Counted from the first letter of the stretch, positions 1 to 9,142 are shown. The stretch is 64,000 nt of DNA from Candidatus Tisiphia endosymbiont of Melanophora roralis (GCF_964026575.1 NZ_OZ032161.1:1116001-1180000); one strand, 5' to 3'. Numbers and translations are program-made. Notes: a model not told the origin generated them from the sequence alone.

Positions 1-140
1 GCATCAATATTTTTTCTATTTACAATTAAGATATTAATAAGATTTAATCAATACTTTAAGCAATTATGGTAATATATTTGTTTATTAATAAGACGTAAAA
101 TTAAGTTAAACATGGATTTTACAAAATGATTATTCATTTT

Positions 141-161
141 TTATTCACAAACTTATCCACA
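141..161 (+). promoter_or_regulatory. Two tandem DnaA boxes
   Basis: TTATTCACA at 141-149 and TTATCCACA at 153-161 both fit the DnaA consensus TTATNCACA, in the same orientation and separated by three bases. The 130 bases before them are almost pure A/T. This could be part of a replication origin or a DnaA-regulated promoter. The window edge prevents counting further boxes. Confidence 0.5.
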
Positions 162-234
162 ATACTTTTATATTATAGAGGACTATACATAGTTATATGC
201 AGCAATTCCAAAAGCTGCCTAATTCTTTATATTT

Positions 235-786
235 TCAATTATTTCTGTTGTTAAACCACATTCTCTTCAATACATCATCTTTTCTTACAAAATGGTGATA
301 AAAGGCAGCTAAAGTATGCAGAGCAATTAAAGCACAGAGAATAAATGCTGAAAATTCATGCATTTTGTAAAATATTTTGGCAAATAATGCATTCTGAATG
401 AATGAAGTGATAGTAAACAGTCCATATATGTCAATGTTACGACCTGATAGAATGGTCATTAACACACCACTGATTGGCATTATAAACATTAAAAGATAGA
501 GTATATTGATATTTAAGGTAGCGGCATTTTTTTGCCATTTTGGTAAATCACTTGGTAAGATTACTCTGATATTAATTAAACGCCATAGTAATCTTATGGA
601 TACTAGTAATAATACCATCACGCCTATAGCCTTGTGGGAGGCGTAAATTTGCTGTTTTACAACAGGATCTTCTATGTTTTGCATAGAAAAACCAACTATA
701 ATCATTGACACTATCATAACTCCAACTATCCAATGTAGAAGTTGTGTAACTAAACCATAGGAATCTTCAGTGTTTTTAACAGTCAT
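235..786 (-). CDS. Cytochrome b561 family membrane protein
   Basis: Probable di-heme cytochrome b561 of the bacterial YodB/CybB type, an inner-membrane electron carrier thought to move electrons between quinol and acceptors such as superoxide. The 183 residues form four hydrophobic helices (about 16-35, 55-72, 88-115, 143-165). Candidate heme-ligand histidines sit in LLHWIVG, ASHKAIG, KMHEFSAF and IALHTLAAFYHH, the usual one- or two-per-helix pattern. I chose the ATG at 786 (MTVKNTEDSYG) over a TTG two codons upstream; an AGG lies about seven bases before it. It lies downstream of lon on the same strand, 69 bases after its stop, and is probably transcribed independently. Its electron partner cannot be told from sequence. 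Confidence 0.85.
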   Translation of the reverse strand: MTVKNTEDSYGLVTQLLHWIVGVMIVSMIIVGFSMQNIEDPVVKQQIYASHKAIGVMVLLLVSIRLLWRLINIRVILPSDLPKWQKNAATLNINILYLLMFIMPISGVLMTILSGRNIDIYGLFTITSFIQNALFAKIFYKMHEFSAFILCALIALHTLAAFYHHFVRKDDVLKRMWFNNRNN

Positions 787-855
787 ATTCAAACCTACAA
801 CATAGATAAATAATTTTAAGTATATTCAAGTTTCTATCTTAATGTTAATATTTTT

Positions 856-3195
856 TTAGTTAGCAACTGTAAAATTATTATTCACTAAAGCTAATTTTAG
901 TACTTCATCTATATTTGACACTGATAAAATTTCCAAGCTATTCTTTATATTCGGTGGAATATCTTTTAAGTCCTTGATGTTCTCTTCAGGTATTAATACT
1001 GTTTGTATACCACCTCGGCTAGCAGCCAATAATTTTTCTTTTAGTCCTCCAATTGGTAACACTGTACCCCTTAGGGTAATTTCTCCAGTCATTGCCACAG
1101 TTCTTTTGACTGGTATTTTGGTCATAAGTGAAACAATAGTGGTAAATATTGCACATCCAGCAGATGGCCCATCTTTTGGAATTGCACCAGCCGGTACATG
1201 TAAATGGATATCAAGGTCTTTGTAATCTTCGTACTTCAGTCCAAAATTATTAGCTCTAGAGCGGAAACAACTATAAGCTGCTTGAGCGGATTCTTTCATT
1301 ACATCCCCAAGCTTGCCTGTAGTTTTAATATCTCCCTTTCCAGGGAATGACAATGCTTCAATGGTTAATAGTTCTCCGCCAACTTCTGTATAAGCAAGCC
1401 CCGTGGTACTGCCTATTTGGTCTTCTTTCTCAGCTAAACCAAAATTATGTTTTCTAGCACCTAAATATTCTTCAAGATTTTCAGATGATATTGATATGCT
1501 TTTTACTTCTTTGTTACTCAGAATCCTTTGCAATATTTTTCTTGTAACAGAGCTAATTTCTCTTTCAAGCGATCTTACCCCTGATTCTTTGGTATAATAT
1601 CTGATTAACTCTAAAATTGCTCCATCATCAATAGTTAGCTCATTTTTCTTCATTTGATGTAGTTTCAATTGCTTTGGTATTAAATAATTTTTAGCAATTT
1701 GTGATTTTTCTTCTTCAACATAACCAGAAACATTAATGATCTCCATACGATCTAGTAAAGCTCTTGGCAAATTATAAGAATTGGCTGTTGCAATAAACAT
1801 TACTTCTGATAAATCATATTCTACTTCTAAATAATGATCAACGAAATGGCTGTTTTGTTCAGGATCCAAAACTTCAAGTAAAGCAGATGCTGGATCACCT
1901 CGGAAATCAGAACCCATTTTATCAATTTCATCTAATAACATAACAGGGTTATTAGTTTTAACTTTTTTAATTAAGTTTATGATTTTTCCTGGCATAGAAC
2001 CAAGATATGTTTTTCTATGACCTCTAATTTCCGATTCATCTCTAATGCCGCCAAGAGCAAATTTAGTATATTTCCTACCCATTGCTTCAGCAATTGACTT
2101 GACCAGTGATGTTTTTCCCACTCCTGGAGGACCAATTAAACATAGTATAGGTCCTTTAATTTTTTTAGAGCGTTGTAATACTGCTAAATATTCAATGATG
2201 CGATCCTTGACTTTCTCAAGACCAAAATGATCCCGATTCAAAATTTCTCTAGTTTTATTTATATCAGTTTTACTATTATCAAATTTTCCCCATGGCATAG
2301 CTAATATTGTATCAAGATAGTTACGAACAACTGAGGATTCACCTGACATTTGATTCATAAGCTTTAGCTTTTTCAGTTCTGATTCGGCTTTTTCTTTTGC
2401 TTCTTTTGAAAGTTTTAAGGTCTTAATCTTTTTTTCTATATCAGAAAAGTCAGATTTATCCTGCTCGAGTTCTTTTTGTATAGCTTTCATTTGTTCGTGC
2501 AAGTAATAATCACGCTGAGTTTTTTCAATTTGTTTTTTTACTCGTAGTTGTAAAGCTTGTTCTGCTTCCATTTGAGCCATACTAGATGTCAATGTATCTA
2601 TTATAGTTTTAATTCGTGTTTGAGGTTTTGTTTCTTCTAATAAAGTTTGTTTTATTAGTAATGGTGCAGTCAGATAAGAGGCTAGCACATTAGTAATATA
2701 ACTAAAATTTGTCGGATCTTTGGTTATTTCATCAGCTATTGTTTCTATTATTTCTGGATTAATTTTTTTATGATTCTTGGTATATTTCATAAATAACTCA
2801 ATGACAATTGACGTAGAAACTTTTAAAGCTTCCACATCAATTACCTCTTCATCTTGTAGTATGCTATATTCAGCTTCAAACATTTCTTTATTAGTTATGT
2901 TATGAAGTTTAACCTTCTGCATTGCTTCAACAAGAATTTTTGCATTATTTTGTAACCTTACTGTTTGTATAATTTTAGCAATTACTCCTGTAGAATGAAG
3001 ATCTTGAATATCTGGAGTGTCTTGATCTTGTTGTTTTTGTAACACCAATAATATATATCTATTAGTATCTGTAGATTTAGTATTCAGTAAGGCTTTTAGA
3101 GACTTTGTCCTACCGACAAATATGGGAGCAACCATGCCGGGAAATATCACCATGTCTTTTAATGCGAGTAGGGGTAATTTTTCTTTATTTGTCAT
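856..3195 (-). CDS. lon: ATP-dependent protease Lon
   Basis: Lon is a cytosolic hexameric AAA+ protease that degrades misfolded and regulatory proteins. Its 779 residues are the normal length. The order is the N-terminal substrate-binding LON domain (about 1-200), a helical/coiled region (200-300), an AAA+ module with Walker A GPPGVGKT (about 354) and Walker B VMLLDEIDKMG, then the peptidase domain. The catalytic serine is in KDGPSAG (S678) and the lysine in GGLKEKLLA (K721), the same spacing as in E. coli. It starts at an ATG. The upstream region carries a promoter with an exact CTTGAAA -35, consistent with heat-shock control. The divergent neighbour is a PLP-dependent dehydratase. Confidence 0.98.
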   Translation of the reverse strand: MTNKEKLPLLALKDMVIFPGMVAPIFVGRTKSLKALLNTKSTDTNRYILLVLQKQQDQDTPDIQDLHSTGVIAKIIQTVRLQNNAKILVEAMQKVKLHNITNKEMFEAEYSILQDEEVIDVEALKVSTSIVIELFMKYTKNHKKINPEIIETIADEITKDPTNFSYITNVLASYLTAPLLIKQTLLEETKPQTRIKTIIDTLTSSMAQMEAEQALQLRVKKQIEKTQRDYYLHEQMKAIQKELEQDKSDFSDIEKKIKTLKLSKEAKEKAESELKKLKLMNQMSGESSVVRNYLDTILAMPWGKFDNSKTDINKTREILNRDHFGLEKVKDRIIEYLAVLQRSKKIKGPILCLIGPPGVGKTSLVKSIAEAMGRKYTKFALGGIRDESEIRGHRKTYLGSMPGKIINLIKKVKTNNPVMLLDEIDKMGSDFRGDPASALLEVLDPEQNSHFVDHYLEVEYDLSEVMFIATANSYNLPRALLDRMEIINVSGYVEEEKSQIAKNYLIPKQLKLHQMKKNELTIDDGAILELIRYYTKESGVRSLEREISSVTRKILQRILSNKEVKSISISSENLEEYLGARKHNFGLAEKEDQIGSTTGLAYTEVGGELLTIEALSFPGKGDIKTTGKLGDVMKESAQAAYSCFRSRANNFGLKYEDYKDLDIHLHVPAGAIPKDGPSAGCAIFTTIVSLMTKIPVKRTVAMTGEITLRGTVLPIGGLKEKLLAASRGGIQTVLIPEENIKDLKDIPPNIKNSLEILSVSNIDEVLKLALVNNNFTVAN

Positions 3196-3237
3196 ACTAA
3201 AACCTTGAAAAATTTATATACTAAAGGGATTGTTAAC

Positions 3238-3266
3238 TATATAATGTTGCCGTGCTTGGATTTCAA
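3238..3266 (-). promoter_or_regulatory. Promoter of lon, possibly heat-shock sigma-32
   Basis: On the minus strand TTGAAA (3266-3261) is followed by a 17-base spacer and TATATA (3243-3238), about 40 bases before the lon ATG. With the preceding C the -35 reads CTTGAAA, an exact match to the sigma-32 -35. The -10 fits sigma-70 better than sigma-32. The element overlaps the GTG at 3252, which argues against that codon as the start of the neighbouring gene. Confidence 0.5.
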
Positions 3267-3284
3267 GCTACATTTATTTTGTAT

Positions 3285-4286
3285 ATGCATTTATCACCTC
3301 AATCTCCAAATATAATATCAATAGCAAGTAATAGGGTAAAACAATATCTTCATTTGACTCCAATAGTCCAGTCTGAAACTTTAAATGAAATGCTGGGGCA
3401 TAAAATTTTCTTTAAAATAGAATCGTTGCAAAAAACTGGAGCATTCAAGGTTAGAGGGGTATTAAACCATTTATTAGAGTTACAAGAACGAAATCGTTTA
3501 CTAGATAAAATTGTTGCATATAGTACAGGTAATCATGGAATTGGTCTTGCTTGGGTAGCAAAAATTCTTAATCTGAATGCAAGAATTTATTTGCCCAAAG
3601 ATACTTCTCCAATTAAACAACAAGCAGCAAGATATTACGGAGCAGAGGTTATACTGACCGATACTAGGCAAGTGGCAGAAGATAGGGCAAAAGGTGACAT
3701 AGAAAATGATTTCTACTATTTGCATCCTTCTGATAGTGATTCGAGTATAGCTGGAGCTGGTACTATGTGTTATGAAGCCTTGCAACAACTGGGGTTTAGC
3801 CCAGATGCTATTTTTGCTTCTTGTGGAGGAGGTGGATTACTTTCTGGATCATATTTAGCAAAAAAATTACTGTCTCCATCCAGCTTGCTTATAGGTTCAG
3901 AGCCGGTTAATGCGAATGATGCTTTTTTATCTATTCAGCAAGGTTCAATATACAGATTTGCTAATTCACCACATACTATAGCAGATGGCTTGCGTACTTT
4001 AGCAGTTTCACCACGTACATTTAATTATCTAAATAAACTTGATGATTTCTTTCTTGCTGATGAACATTCTATATATTACTGGACCGCTTGGTTAACGCAT
4101 TTACTAAAAATTGCTTGTGAACCATCATGTGCTTTAAATATGGTTGGAGTAGTTGATTGGTTAAAGAGACAATCAAAACCTAAGAGAGTTTTAGTACTTA
4201 TATCAGGTGGAAACATTGATCCTGCTCTTTATCAGGAGCTTTGGAAGGGGAACTATCTATCTAATTTACCAAGCCCATTAATGTAA
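3285..4286 (+). CDS. PLP-dependent threonine/serine dehydratase-like protein
   Basis: Fold-type II PLP enzyme of the threonine/serine dehydratase and serine racemase group. The PLP lysine is in KTGAFKVRG, the asparagine loop in GNHGIGLAW, and the phosphate-binding glycine loop in SCGGGGLLSG. The 333 residues cover the catalytic domain only; there is no C-terminal ACT regulatory domain, as in catabolic dehydratases or racemases. The reaction is probably deamination of Thr or Ser to a 2-oxo acid, but substrate is not decidable. I prefer the ATG at 3285 to the GTG at 3252, because the latter lies in the divergent lon promoter. It is followed by a repeat-filled gap. Confidence 0.8.
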   Translation: MHLSPQSPNIISIASNRVKQYLHLTPIVQSETLNEMLGHKIFFKIESLQKTGAFKVRGVLNHLLELQERNRLLDKIVAYSTGNHGIGLAWVAKILNLNARIYLPKDTSPIKQQAARYYGAEVILTDTRQVAEDRAKGDIENDFYYLHPSDSDSSIAGAGTMCYEALQQLGFSPDAIFASCGGGGLLSGSYLAKKLLSPSSLLIGSEPVNANDAFLSIQQGSIYRFANSPHTIADGLRTLAVSPRTFNYLNKLDDFFLADEHSIYYWTAWLTHLLKIACEPSCALNMVGVVDWLKRQSKPKRVLVLISGGNIDPALYQELWKGNYLSNLPSPLM

Positions 4287-4314
4287 CCTAGTTTACACGA
4301 ATTGGGGCAAAAAG

Positions 4315-4583
4315 CACAACTGTTGAAAATTAAAAAATCGTCATCGCGATGAGCTTTGCAAGCCCTAAACCGTCATTGCGAGAAGCCGCTGCAAGCGGCG
4401 ACGCGGCAATCCATGATACGCGAAGCGTTACTCTAAAAAACAGCTTCGCTGTTTATCTAGATCGCCACGGCATCTGACGAGCCTTGCTATGACGGCTGTG
4501 TTTAATTTGTTTATACATATTCAATCATTACGCTCTTAAGTAGACGCCTCGCAATGACGATTTTTTAACTTTCAACAGTTGTG
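4315..4583. repeat. CACAACTGTTGAAA-type palindromic element, fills gap 4287-4662
   Basis: The ends are inverted repeats: CACAACTGTTGAAA at 4315 and TTTCAACAGTTGTG ending at 4583, with the pairing continuing for about 13 more bases (TTAAAAAATCGTC and its complement, one mismatch). Inside are a CGTCATTGCGAG-type motif, the near-palindrome around GAAGCCGCTGCAAGCGGC, and the hairpin AACAGCTTCGCTGTTT. Related copies lie at 13889, 21494 and 52767. No coding potential. Confidence 0.85.
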
Positions 4584-4662
4584 CTTCGCATACACAGACG
4601 ATTGTTATAGAGCAAAAGCAAATTTTAACAACACATTTTGACAACAAAATTACAAAAAAAAA

Positions 4663-5136
4663 TCAGTTCGTAACACTCCCATTTTTTACAGTACATATAA
4701 GCACATTACCATCAACTTGTACTATGCGGAGTAGATCTCCTTTATGTACTGATTTGATAGTATCTTTGCTGAGTTTAGCATTCATAATAGTTCCTGACCA
4801 CAATACCTGTCCTGTTTCCCCTACTAGAAGTTTATTGCTGTATACCACTACTTCCTTACCAACCATATCAGAATATTCGTACTTATCATATTTCTTGTAA
4901 ACATAAAATTTTAGCGGATACCATAAGGTAATCAGCCACATAAAAGAAGCAAAGCCAAAAATTATATACTGGTATTTTAAAAGACCCGGGTAATTGTTTA
5001 ATATTATTGCAGTAGATACTCCACCTAGACCCAAAAATAAAAAACCAACATTTGGAATGTTAGCAAATTCTATAATTATACAAATAACGCCAGCAATCAA
5101 CCACCATTCTACTATTGAAATTTCAGATAGGATCAT
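4663..5136 (-). CDS. NfeD-like membrane protein with C-terminal OB fold
   Basis: A 157-residue short NfeD-type protein. Two to three N-terminal membrane helices (about 10-30, 32-50, 55-75: WWLIAGVICIIIEFANIP and similar) precede a soluble beta-rich domain (85-157) with VGETGQVLWSGTIMNAKLS and KGDLLRIVQVDGNVL, the usual NfeD OB-fold pattern. NfeD proteins accompany stomatin/prohibitin-family proteins in membrane microdomains, but no stomatin gene is adjacent here. It starts at an ATG. It is flanked on both sides by repeat elements, so probably monocistronic. Confidence 0.8.
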   Translation of the reverse strand: MILSEISIVEWWLIAGVICIIIEFANIPNVGFLFLGLGGVSTAIILNNYPGLLKYQYIIFGFASFMWLITLWYPLKFYVYKKYDKYEYSDMVGKEVVVYSNKLLVGETGQVLWSGTIMNAKLSKDTIKSVHKGDLLRIVQVDGNVLICTVKNGSVTN

Positions 5137-5170
5137 AGGATACCTTCAACTAATATACTCACCTTACGCA

Positions 5171-5326
5171 TGGCAATTTAAAAGTCATAGGGAAAACAGC
5201 CTAGCGTCATTGCGAGGAGCTGCGACGCAGTGACGAAGCAATCCATTTTTGGTTACTTTTATGGATTGCTTCGTCGACCTACGGTCTTCTCGCAATGACG
5301 TTGACCATATACAACTTTTAAACTGC
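5171..5326. repeat. Palindromic element with GGCAATTTAAAAG ends, fills gap 5137-5464
   Basis: The left end contains CTCACCTTACGCATGGCAAT then TTAAAAGTCATAGG and the motif CGTCATTGCGAGG. The right end is CTCGCAATGACG followed by ACAACTTTTAAACTGCC, inverted relative to the left. Related copies occur at 30513-30703 (entering hisS) and 57330-57480. The remainder of the gap holds a lone CTTTCGACAGTTGTG end and the hairpin at 5401. Confidence 0.8.
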
Positions 5327-5400
5327 CCTGCCTAAAACCCGCTATACCTTCGAACTTTCGACAGTTGTGCTTACGACCTTCTCGCTAATAGACATGATTT

Positions 5401-5438
5401 AACAATCAGATGCAGAGCTATCTCAAATCTAATTGTTT
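5401..5438. repeat. Hairpin 4 of the compound element, solitary copy
   Basis: AACAATCAGA at 5401 pairs imperfectly with TCTAATTGTT, enclosing the loop GCAGAGCTATCTCAA. The layout matches the fourth hairpin of the compound elements at 26035 and 29166. It follows the cytochrome c stop on the minus strand and could serve as its terminator. Confidence 0.6.
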
Positions 5439-5464
5439 CGATATAACAAGCTTCCAAGGAGAAT

Positions 5465-5992
5465 TTAGTCATGAACAAATGTCTTTAAAAACATTATAAC
5501 ATTAGCTATATCTTGAGGTTTATTTAAACCAGCAAAAGTCATCTTTGTACCAGGTATATATTGACTAGGTTTATGCAAAAAATGAAATAAACTTTCTTCA
5601 TCCCAAATTCCCCCTTTACTGGATAAAGCACTTGAATATTTATAATTCTCTGCTTTAGCTTTTTCTGCCCCAACGATATTCCATAGATGTGGTCCAACCT
5701 TATTAGCTTTACTCTTATCAAGAGAATGGCACATTAGGCATTTTTTTGCTATCTCCCTTCCTGCTTCAGCATTAGCAGTTTTCATCAATTCTTCTATATT
5801 CACTGGTGCTTCTACGGCAACCTTAGCGTCAAGGTCACTATGAGAATCCTCTGTTACTTCTACACTATAACCTCGAGATTCAGGATGTAAAACAGGCTTA
5901 TACAAAATATTTGTTATAAACCCTACCATCATTGCAATTAAACTGGCTAACAAAATAGAAGCAACAATTTTATTTAATTCTATTCCAGACAT
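5465..5992 (-). CDS. cycM: Membrane-anchored cytochrome c (CycM type)
   Basis: A single-heme c-type cytochrome of 175 residues tethered to the inner membrane and facing the periplasm, expected to pass electrons from the bc1 complex to the cytochrome aa3 oxidase. An uncleaved N-terminal anchor (about 7-30, IVASILLASLIAMMVGFI) is followed by an acidic linker (40-70) and a cytochrome domain with the heme site CLMCH and a downstream methionine ligand in PGTKMTFAG. I start at ATG 5992 (MSGIELNK). The longer frame to 6079 would begin in a palindromic repeat and add residues not typical of the family. Heme attachment would need the CcmF encoded at 49183. Confidence 0.9.
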   Translation of the reverse strand: MSGIELNKIVASILLASLIAMMVGFITNILYKPVLHPESRGYSVEVTEDSHSDLDAKVAVEAPVNIEELMKTANAEAGREIAKKCLMCHSLDKSKANKVGPHLWNIVGAEKAKAENYKYSSALSSKGGIWDEESLFHFLHKPSQYIPGTKMTFAGLNKPQDIANVIMFLKTFVHD

Positions 5993-6020
5993 ATTTAGGT
6001 CGTCTCCGTAGAGAGAATAT

Positions 6021-6175
6021 GTATACTCGGTGAACTTCAAGAATTGGCGTTCCCGCGACCAAAGATCGAAGCTGCTCACGTACTAATGTACGCCTAGCAG
6101 CTCGACTTTGACACTCCTAGCTCTTCTTGAAGTTATACTATCGTCTACCAACTCTTCATTTACGAACAGTATATT
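6021..6175. repeat. Palindromic element, TATACTCG...CGTACATTAGTACGTG family
   Basis: The termini GTATACTCGGTGAACTTCAA and TTCTTGAAGTTATAC are inverted repeats, with a central TCACGTACTAATGTACGCCT. The right flank, ending TTCATTTACGAACAGTATA, matches the left flank of the copy at 60753 in inverted form. Another relative lies at 53956. Confidence 0.75.
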
Positions 6176-6196
6176 ATCTTAGAACCATTTTTATAC

Positions 6197-6271
6197 TGGA
6201 GCGGGTGAAGGGATTCGAACCCTCGACTTCGACCTTGGCAAGGTAGCGCTCTACCCCTGAGCTACACCCGC
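6197..6271 (-). tRNA. tRNA-Gly (GCC)
   Basis: The minus strand folds as a cloverleaf: acceptor GCGGGTG/CACCCGC, D arm beginning TAGCTCAGGGGTAGAGC, anticodon loop with GCC inside CTTGCCAAG, and T arm GAGGGTTCGAATCCCTT. Discriminator U and an encoded CCA (6199-6197) follow. It is 75 nt with the CCA. It reads GGU and GGC codons. Confidence 0.97.
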
Positions 6272-6394
6272 TTTTAAAAGGCTCACTTATATAAAAACAA
6301 GTCATGAATATAAGGAAATACTGTAAAAAGATCAAGAAGAAATAACATAAAAAGAAATTTAATTTTAATCGTAGATACTGTTAATTAACCTTTA

Positions 6395-6785
6395 ATTCGA
6401 TGTAAGACATCGGTTTAATAGCCCAGGGTGTCATTCCATAACTGTTGAAAGTTTACAAATACCTACACCACAGCGTCATTGCGAACGTAAGCGAAGCAAT
6501 CCAAGAAACAATCTAATAGATAAATGATGTTACTGGATTGCTTCGTCGGCCTTACAGCCTCCTCGCTAATAGACGCATAGGAAAGCTGTATTTACTAACT
6601 TTCAACAGTTGTAGCGGCAATCCATGAAGCTTGTCATATAGATTGTTTCGTCGACCTACGGTCTCCTAGCTAATAGACGATTTTTTAACTTTCAACAGTT
6701 GTGGGGTGACATCATCCCTAATGGCAATGATTACTTGAGCCTACTATTAATTTTTTACATCGATACTTGAGGTTAATTAGATTAC
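6395..6785. repeat. Composite repeat block in the 6272-6850 gap
   Basis: The 579-base gap has no gene. A GATGTAAGACATCGG-type repeat starts near 6399. A CACAACTGTTGAAA-family element is inserted in it (ACTGTTGAAA near 6441 to TTTCAACAGTTG at 6600-6611), containing a CGTCATTGCGAACG end and a GCTAATAGACG end. Next comes a half element ending TTTCAACAGTTGTGG near 6703, then a palindromic tail (GGGTGACATCATCCCTAATG). The 6272-6395 stretch is plain AT-rich sequence, likely holding the tRNA-Gly promoter. Confidence 0.75.
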
Positions 6786-6850
6786 CCTACAGAAATGTAG
6801 AAAATCCTTGCTTAAAATAACTAAATCCACTAGAAATTATTACTTTTATC

Positions 6851-8488
6851 ATGGAGCAAATTATGGGGCAAAAAAACAATCCTAATAACAGTTTGTTAGA
6901 AAAGCAAACAAATAATATTAATTATGATGATTTTCCTTATGAAAGTTTTCCTTTTACTTATACAAGGCCGGAACATTTAAGAACTATTGGTCTATTATTT
7001 AACATGAAACCTCCTGCTATAGAGACCGCTAGGATACTTGAGCTTGGTTGTGCTGAAGGTGCTAATATAATTGACTTTGCTGAAAGTTACCCAAAATCTT
7101 ATTCTTTAGGAATTGATTTGTCAAATGTCCAAATTGTTAATGGCATGGAAATAATTAAGAGTTTAGGTCTTAAAAATATTGAACTAAAACACTTATCTAT
7201 ACTAAATCTTGATGAGTCAGTTGGTAAGTTTGATTATATAATTTGCCATGGAGTAATCTCCTGGGTGCCTACTATAGTTAAGGACAAGATTTTTGAAATT
7301 TGCAATAAATTATTAAACCCTAACGGTATTGCCTTTATTAGTTATAATACTCTGCCAGGCTGGAATATGCAAAAAACTATCAGAGATATGATGATGTTTC
7401 ACAGTAGCACCTTTACTGACAACCATAGTAAAATACAACAAGCTAGATTATTATTAGATTTTGTTAATGATTCTTTAGAAGGTTCAGATAATTCTTATTC
7501 TAAATTCTTACAACACGAAACTAAACTTCTTAAAACTACAAATGATTCATATTTACTACATGAATATCTTGGAGAAGAAAATACAGCTTTTTATTTCCAT
7601 GAATTCATAAGTACAGCTAGAAAACATAATTTAAATTATCTTGGAGATTCTGCACTTTCTGCGATGTTTGTCGGTAATTTACCTGCCAAGGCTGCAGAGC
7701 AATTACAAGCGATAAATGATATTGTTAGAACCGAACAATATATGGATTTTATCACTAATCGTAAATTTAGGACTACTTTGTTATGCCACAATAATGTCAC
7801 TATAGATAGGAAAATTGAACCAAGTAAGTTAAGTGATTTTTATACTACTGCTAATATTATACCAGTAATACCTGAAAATGAAGTGGATATGAATAATACA
7901 GTAGAAAGTTTAGGATTTCATTATAATAATAATTCAGAATCCCCTAATATTTCAACGTCTTCTCCTATAATAAAGGCAGTTTTCTATGTTTATGCTGATA
8001 ATATTGGTAATCCTTTGACTTTGGATAAAATTTGTAAATTGGCTATGAAAAAATTAGAAAAATTACAGCTTAAAGATATTAGAGCAGAATTAGATAGTGT
8101 AATTATAAAACTAATGTTACAAGGGTACGTACAAATATTTGCAACAAAACCTCAGTCAGTATATGAAATCTCGGCAAAACCAAAAGTAAGTGATTTAGCA
8201 AGATATCAAGCTCAAAAATTAGACTCAACTAATTTGTTTGTGACAAATCGAGTTAATGCTGTTGTTCCATTGCAATTGCATGAAAAATATATTATTGAGC
8301 TATTAGATGGACACAACTCTATTCAGCAGATTGAAGAAAAAATATTTGAAAAATTTGCTTCTGGAGTATTAGTGGCATCTAATGAAAATGGTAAGATAAG
8401 CGACGAAAACCTTTTAAAGCCATTTATTAGTCATTATGTAGATGTTTGCTTGCAAAAATGCAAAAGAAATTATTTATTAATTGGGTAA
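6851..8488 (+). CDS. SAM-dependent methyltransferase, OmpB lysine methyltransferase (PKMT) class
   Basis: A 545-residue class I methyltransferase. The N-terminal SAM-binding domain has [14 protein letters not shown] (about 65-78, glycine-rich motif I), LGIDLSN (motif II acid) and [14 protein letters not shown]. The rest is the methyltransferase-regulatory plus C-terminal region (about 220-545) typical of rickettsial PKMT proteins. Related rickettsial enzymes methylate lysines of OmpB; this assignment is by family architecture and needs testing. A paralogue lies at 33745; both share [22 protein letters not shown]-like and [12 protein letters not shown] blocks. GGAG at 6853 lies six bases before ATG 6863, so translation may begin there. 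The stop falls four bases before the ppa start. Confidence 0.85.
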   Translation: MEQIMGQKNNPNNSLLEKQTNNINYDDFPYESFPFTYTRPEHLRTIGLLFNMKPPAIETARILELGCAEGANIIDFAESYPKSYSLGIDLSNVQIVNGMEIIKSLGLKNIELKHLSILNLDESVGKFDYIICHGVISWVPTIVKDKIFEICNKLLNPNGIAFISYNTLPGWNMQKTIRDMMMFHSSTFTDNHSKIQQARLLLDFVNDSLEGSDNSYSKFLQHETKLLKTTNDSYLLHEYLGEENTAFYFHEFISTARKHNLNYLGDSALSAMFVGNLPAKAAEQLQAINDIVRTEQYMDFITNRKFRTTLLCHNNVTIDRKIEPSKLSDFYTTANIIPVIPENEVDMNNTVESLGFHYNNNSESPNISTSSPIIKAVFYVYADNIGNPLTLDKICKLAMKKLEKLQLKDIRAELDSVIIKLMLQGYVQIFATKPQSVYEISAKPKVSDLARYQAQKLDSTNLFVTNRVNAVVPLQLHEKYIIELLDGHNSIQQIEEKIFEKFASGVLVASNENGKISDENLLKPFISHYVDVCLQKCKRNYLLIG

Positions 8489-8492
8489 AGTG

Positions 8493-9035
8493 ATGTTAGT
8501 TGATAAAATTAAGACCAAAGTCGGTCATGAAGAGATAAATGTGATTATCGAGATTCCAATGCAAGATAGTCCTATAAAATATGAGATGGATAAGGAATCA
8601 GGAGCAATATTTGTTGATAGGTTTATGCAAACTGCTATGTTTTACCCATGTAATTATGGGTTTATTCCGCATACCTTATCAGAGGATGGAGACCCAGTAG
8701 ATGTATTGGTTGTATCACATTATCCTGTCATACCTAGCTCTGTGATTAGGTCACGCCCTATTGGTGTTTTAATGATGGAAGATGAATCTGGATTGGATGA
8801 AAAAATTATTGCTGTGCCTAGCTCTAAACTAGATATTACTTTTGATTCAATAAAAGATTTAGATGATCTTTGCCCGATGTTGAAACAACGTATAGTACAT
8901 TTTTTTGAACATTATAAAGATCTAGAGAAAGGTAAGTGGGTGAAGGTAACTGGCTGGGAAAATGCTCAAAAAGCTAAGGAGTTGATTAATGAAGGTATAT
9001 TAAGGGTATCTACTAATACCATTTCCGAAAACTAA
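8493..9035 (+). CDS. ppa: Inorganic pyrophosphatase
   Basis: Family I soluble pyrophosphatase, hydrolysing PPi to drive nucleotide- and aminoacyl-transfer reactions in the cytosol. Visible signatures are [27 protein letters not shown] and the metal-binding [10 protein letters not shown], then a conserved [15 protein letters not shown] start at ATG 8493 (MLVDKIKTK), giving 180 residues; a TTG at 8481 overlaps the upstream stop. It follows the methyltransferase directly and is probably co-transcribed. The last residues (about STNTISEN) and stop come from the repeat at 9016, so the C-terminus differs from that expected in relatives. Confidence 0.97.
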   Translation: MLVDKIKTKVGHEEINVIIEIPMQDSPIKYEMDKESGAIFVDRFMQTAMFYPCNYGFIPHTLSEDGDPVDVLVVSHYPVIPSSVIRSRPIGVLMMEDESGLDEKIIAVPSSKLDITFDSIKDLDDLCPMLKQRIVHFFEHYKDLEKGKWVKVTGWENAQKAKELINEGILRVSTNTISEN

Positions 9036-9142
9036 TCATCACGTCGTCGTACTTCATGATCTCCGCTCCTCACGTACTAGTTGTACGCTCCGGTGCTCGA
9101 CACTCGTACTCCGAGTAGCAATTTAGTTTTGGGAAATAGTAT
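9016..9142. repeat. ATACCATTTCC palindromic element overlapping the ppa stop
   Basis: The ends are ATACCATTTCCGAAAACTAA and its approximate complement TTAGTTTTGGGAAATAGTAT. The centre holds CACGTACTAGTTGTACGCTC. A closely matching copy lies inverted at 14537-14661, flanking the far side of that segment. The element supplies the last ppa codons. Confidence 0.85.

Noticed and set aside
30-110. CtrA-type TTAA boxes near the DnaA boxes
   Set aside because: TTAA pairs occur, but with spacings of six or eight bases instead of seven; in A/T-rich sequence that is expected by chance.
5993-6079. Upstream extension of the cytochrome c
   Set aside because: It is encoded by a palindromic element, and the known membrane anchor begins just after the internal ATG.
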